Source of the DNA: Psococerastis gibbosa
Lineage: Eukaryota > Arthropoda > Insecta > Psocodea > Psocidae
DNA: 64,000 nt
Assembly: GCA_963971405.1 (NCBI GenBank)
Contig: OZ020484.1
Span: forward strand, 2,666,001 to 2,730,000
Direction: 5' to 3'
The notes below the pieces were generated by a model that worked only from the letters and a program-made list of their open reading frames with translations, had not been told where the DNA came from and made no database searches. Both the position numbers and the translations under genes were made by a program. Shown here piece after piece: positions 63,456 to 64,000 of this stretch (within the stretch, counting starts at the first letter, position 1; every line of letters begins with the position of its first letter).

Positions 63456-63852
63456 TGGCCAGGTGATAACGTGCTTGTACTTGTGTGAGTCTCTACACAC
63501 CTTGCGATTGGATTTGAAGACGTGTCGTAACTCGACACAAGTACCTATTAGATTAAATAAATAAATAAATTAATAAATTAATAAATATCGACTTTTTTTG
63601 TTCTATTACTAAGCCAACCTAACGGAGTTAGGACTATAAAGCCCTCTCTTATACGCTCAACTAGGAAAGCCCGGGACCGCCTGTTTTACATGCCCTCCGA
63701 AGCATGGCCAGAAAATATAGTAAGTGTAGGACTCGAACCAACAACCTTTCGGGTGAAAGTTGGAGTCCATTCCACTACACTACATGTCCTGACCTAGATT
63801 ACTTAGTCAAGCGATTGTAAAGGTTATTCGGATACATTCATTACATTGTTTG
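63456..63852 (-). repeat. dispersed repeat R1, copy 5, split by a SINE
   Basis: GTGATAACGTGCTTGTACTT and GACGTGTCGTAACTCGACAC lie left of the SINE; GCGATTGTAAAGGTTATTCGG and ATACATTCATTACATT lie right of it. Confidence 0.7.
63551..63795 (-). mobile_element. tRNA-Glu-like SINE, copy 9, inside R1
   Basis: (AAAT)n tail, CTAAGCCAACCTAACGGAGT, reversed box B GGACTCGAACC, ACATGTCCTG. TAGATTA is duplicated at the two ends. Confidence 0.85.
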
Positions 63853-64000
63853 TACGCGCTATATTAAAAACAAAACAAAACACAAAACTTACTTACTTAC
63901 TTAATCCATTGGAATCCACTTTCCTGGCGCTTACCTACAGATGGTCGAAGTTAAGATATAATCTTACACCCGTCCGCGCTATAGCTTCTTATAGAAGCCT
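63853..64000. other. window edge, no gene seen
   Basis: Short (CTTA)n near 63890-63902. Confidence 0.4.

Overview
The window is a transposon-crowded piece of an animal nuclear genome, most likely an insect or another arthropod. The reasons are spliced genes with kilobase introns, a degenerin/ENaC channel of the arthropod pickpocket type, tRNA-derived SINEs, RNase H-bearing and RTE-like LINEs, a mariner relic and hAT relics. A sap-feeding hemipteran such as a planthopper would fit, but that is only an impression from composition and repeat style. No prokaryotic features, rRNA genes, free-standing tRNA genes or CRISPR arrays were seen.

Layout. Positions 1-17,000 hold no recognisable host gene. 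They contain palindromic foldback elements, hammerhead-like (Penelope-type) retroelement stubs, SINEs, a LINE fragment at 8029-8817 and many oligo-G runs. A complete five-exon gene for 1-acyl-sn-glycerol-3-phosphate acyltransferase (289 aa, + strand) spans 17153-22465. Positions 22,500-30,600 are repeats. A complete nine-exon DEG/ENaC sodium channel gene (519 aa, - strand) spans 48162 down to 30618. All nine exons join in phase and carry the family signature from the HG gating motif to the GxS selectivity filter. Four of its exons cannot be seen as long ORFs and were found from splice sites and family motifs. Positions 48,200-57,600 are again repeats. The first two coding exons of a secreted sushi (CCP) domain protein lie at 57631-57856 and 60162-60329 (+ strand); that gene runs off the right edge. 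From 60,330 to 64,000 only repeats and a hAT-like transposase relic remain.

The three genes have unrelated jobs: phospholipid synthesis in the ER, a plasma-membrane cation channel, and a secreted or surface adhesion-type protein. Nothing suggests that they work together. The introns record recent mobile-element activity. At least seven LINE fragments keep clear target-site duplications of 9-36 bp. One of them landed two bases inside a channel intron, and its duplication recreated the splice donor. A local tandem array has copied the start of the TM1 exon of the channel 3-4 times.
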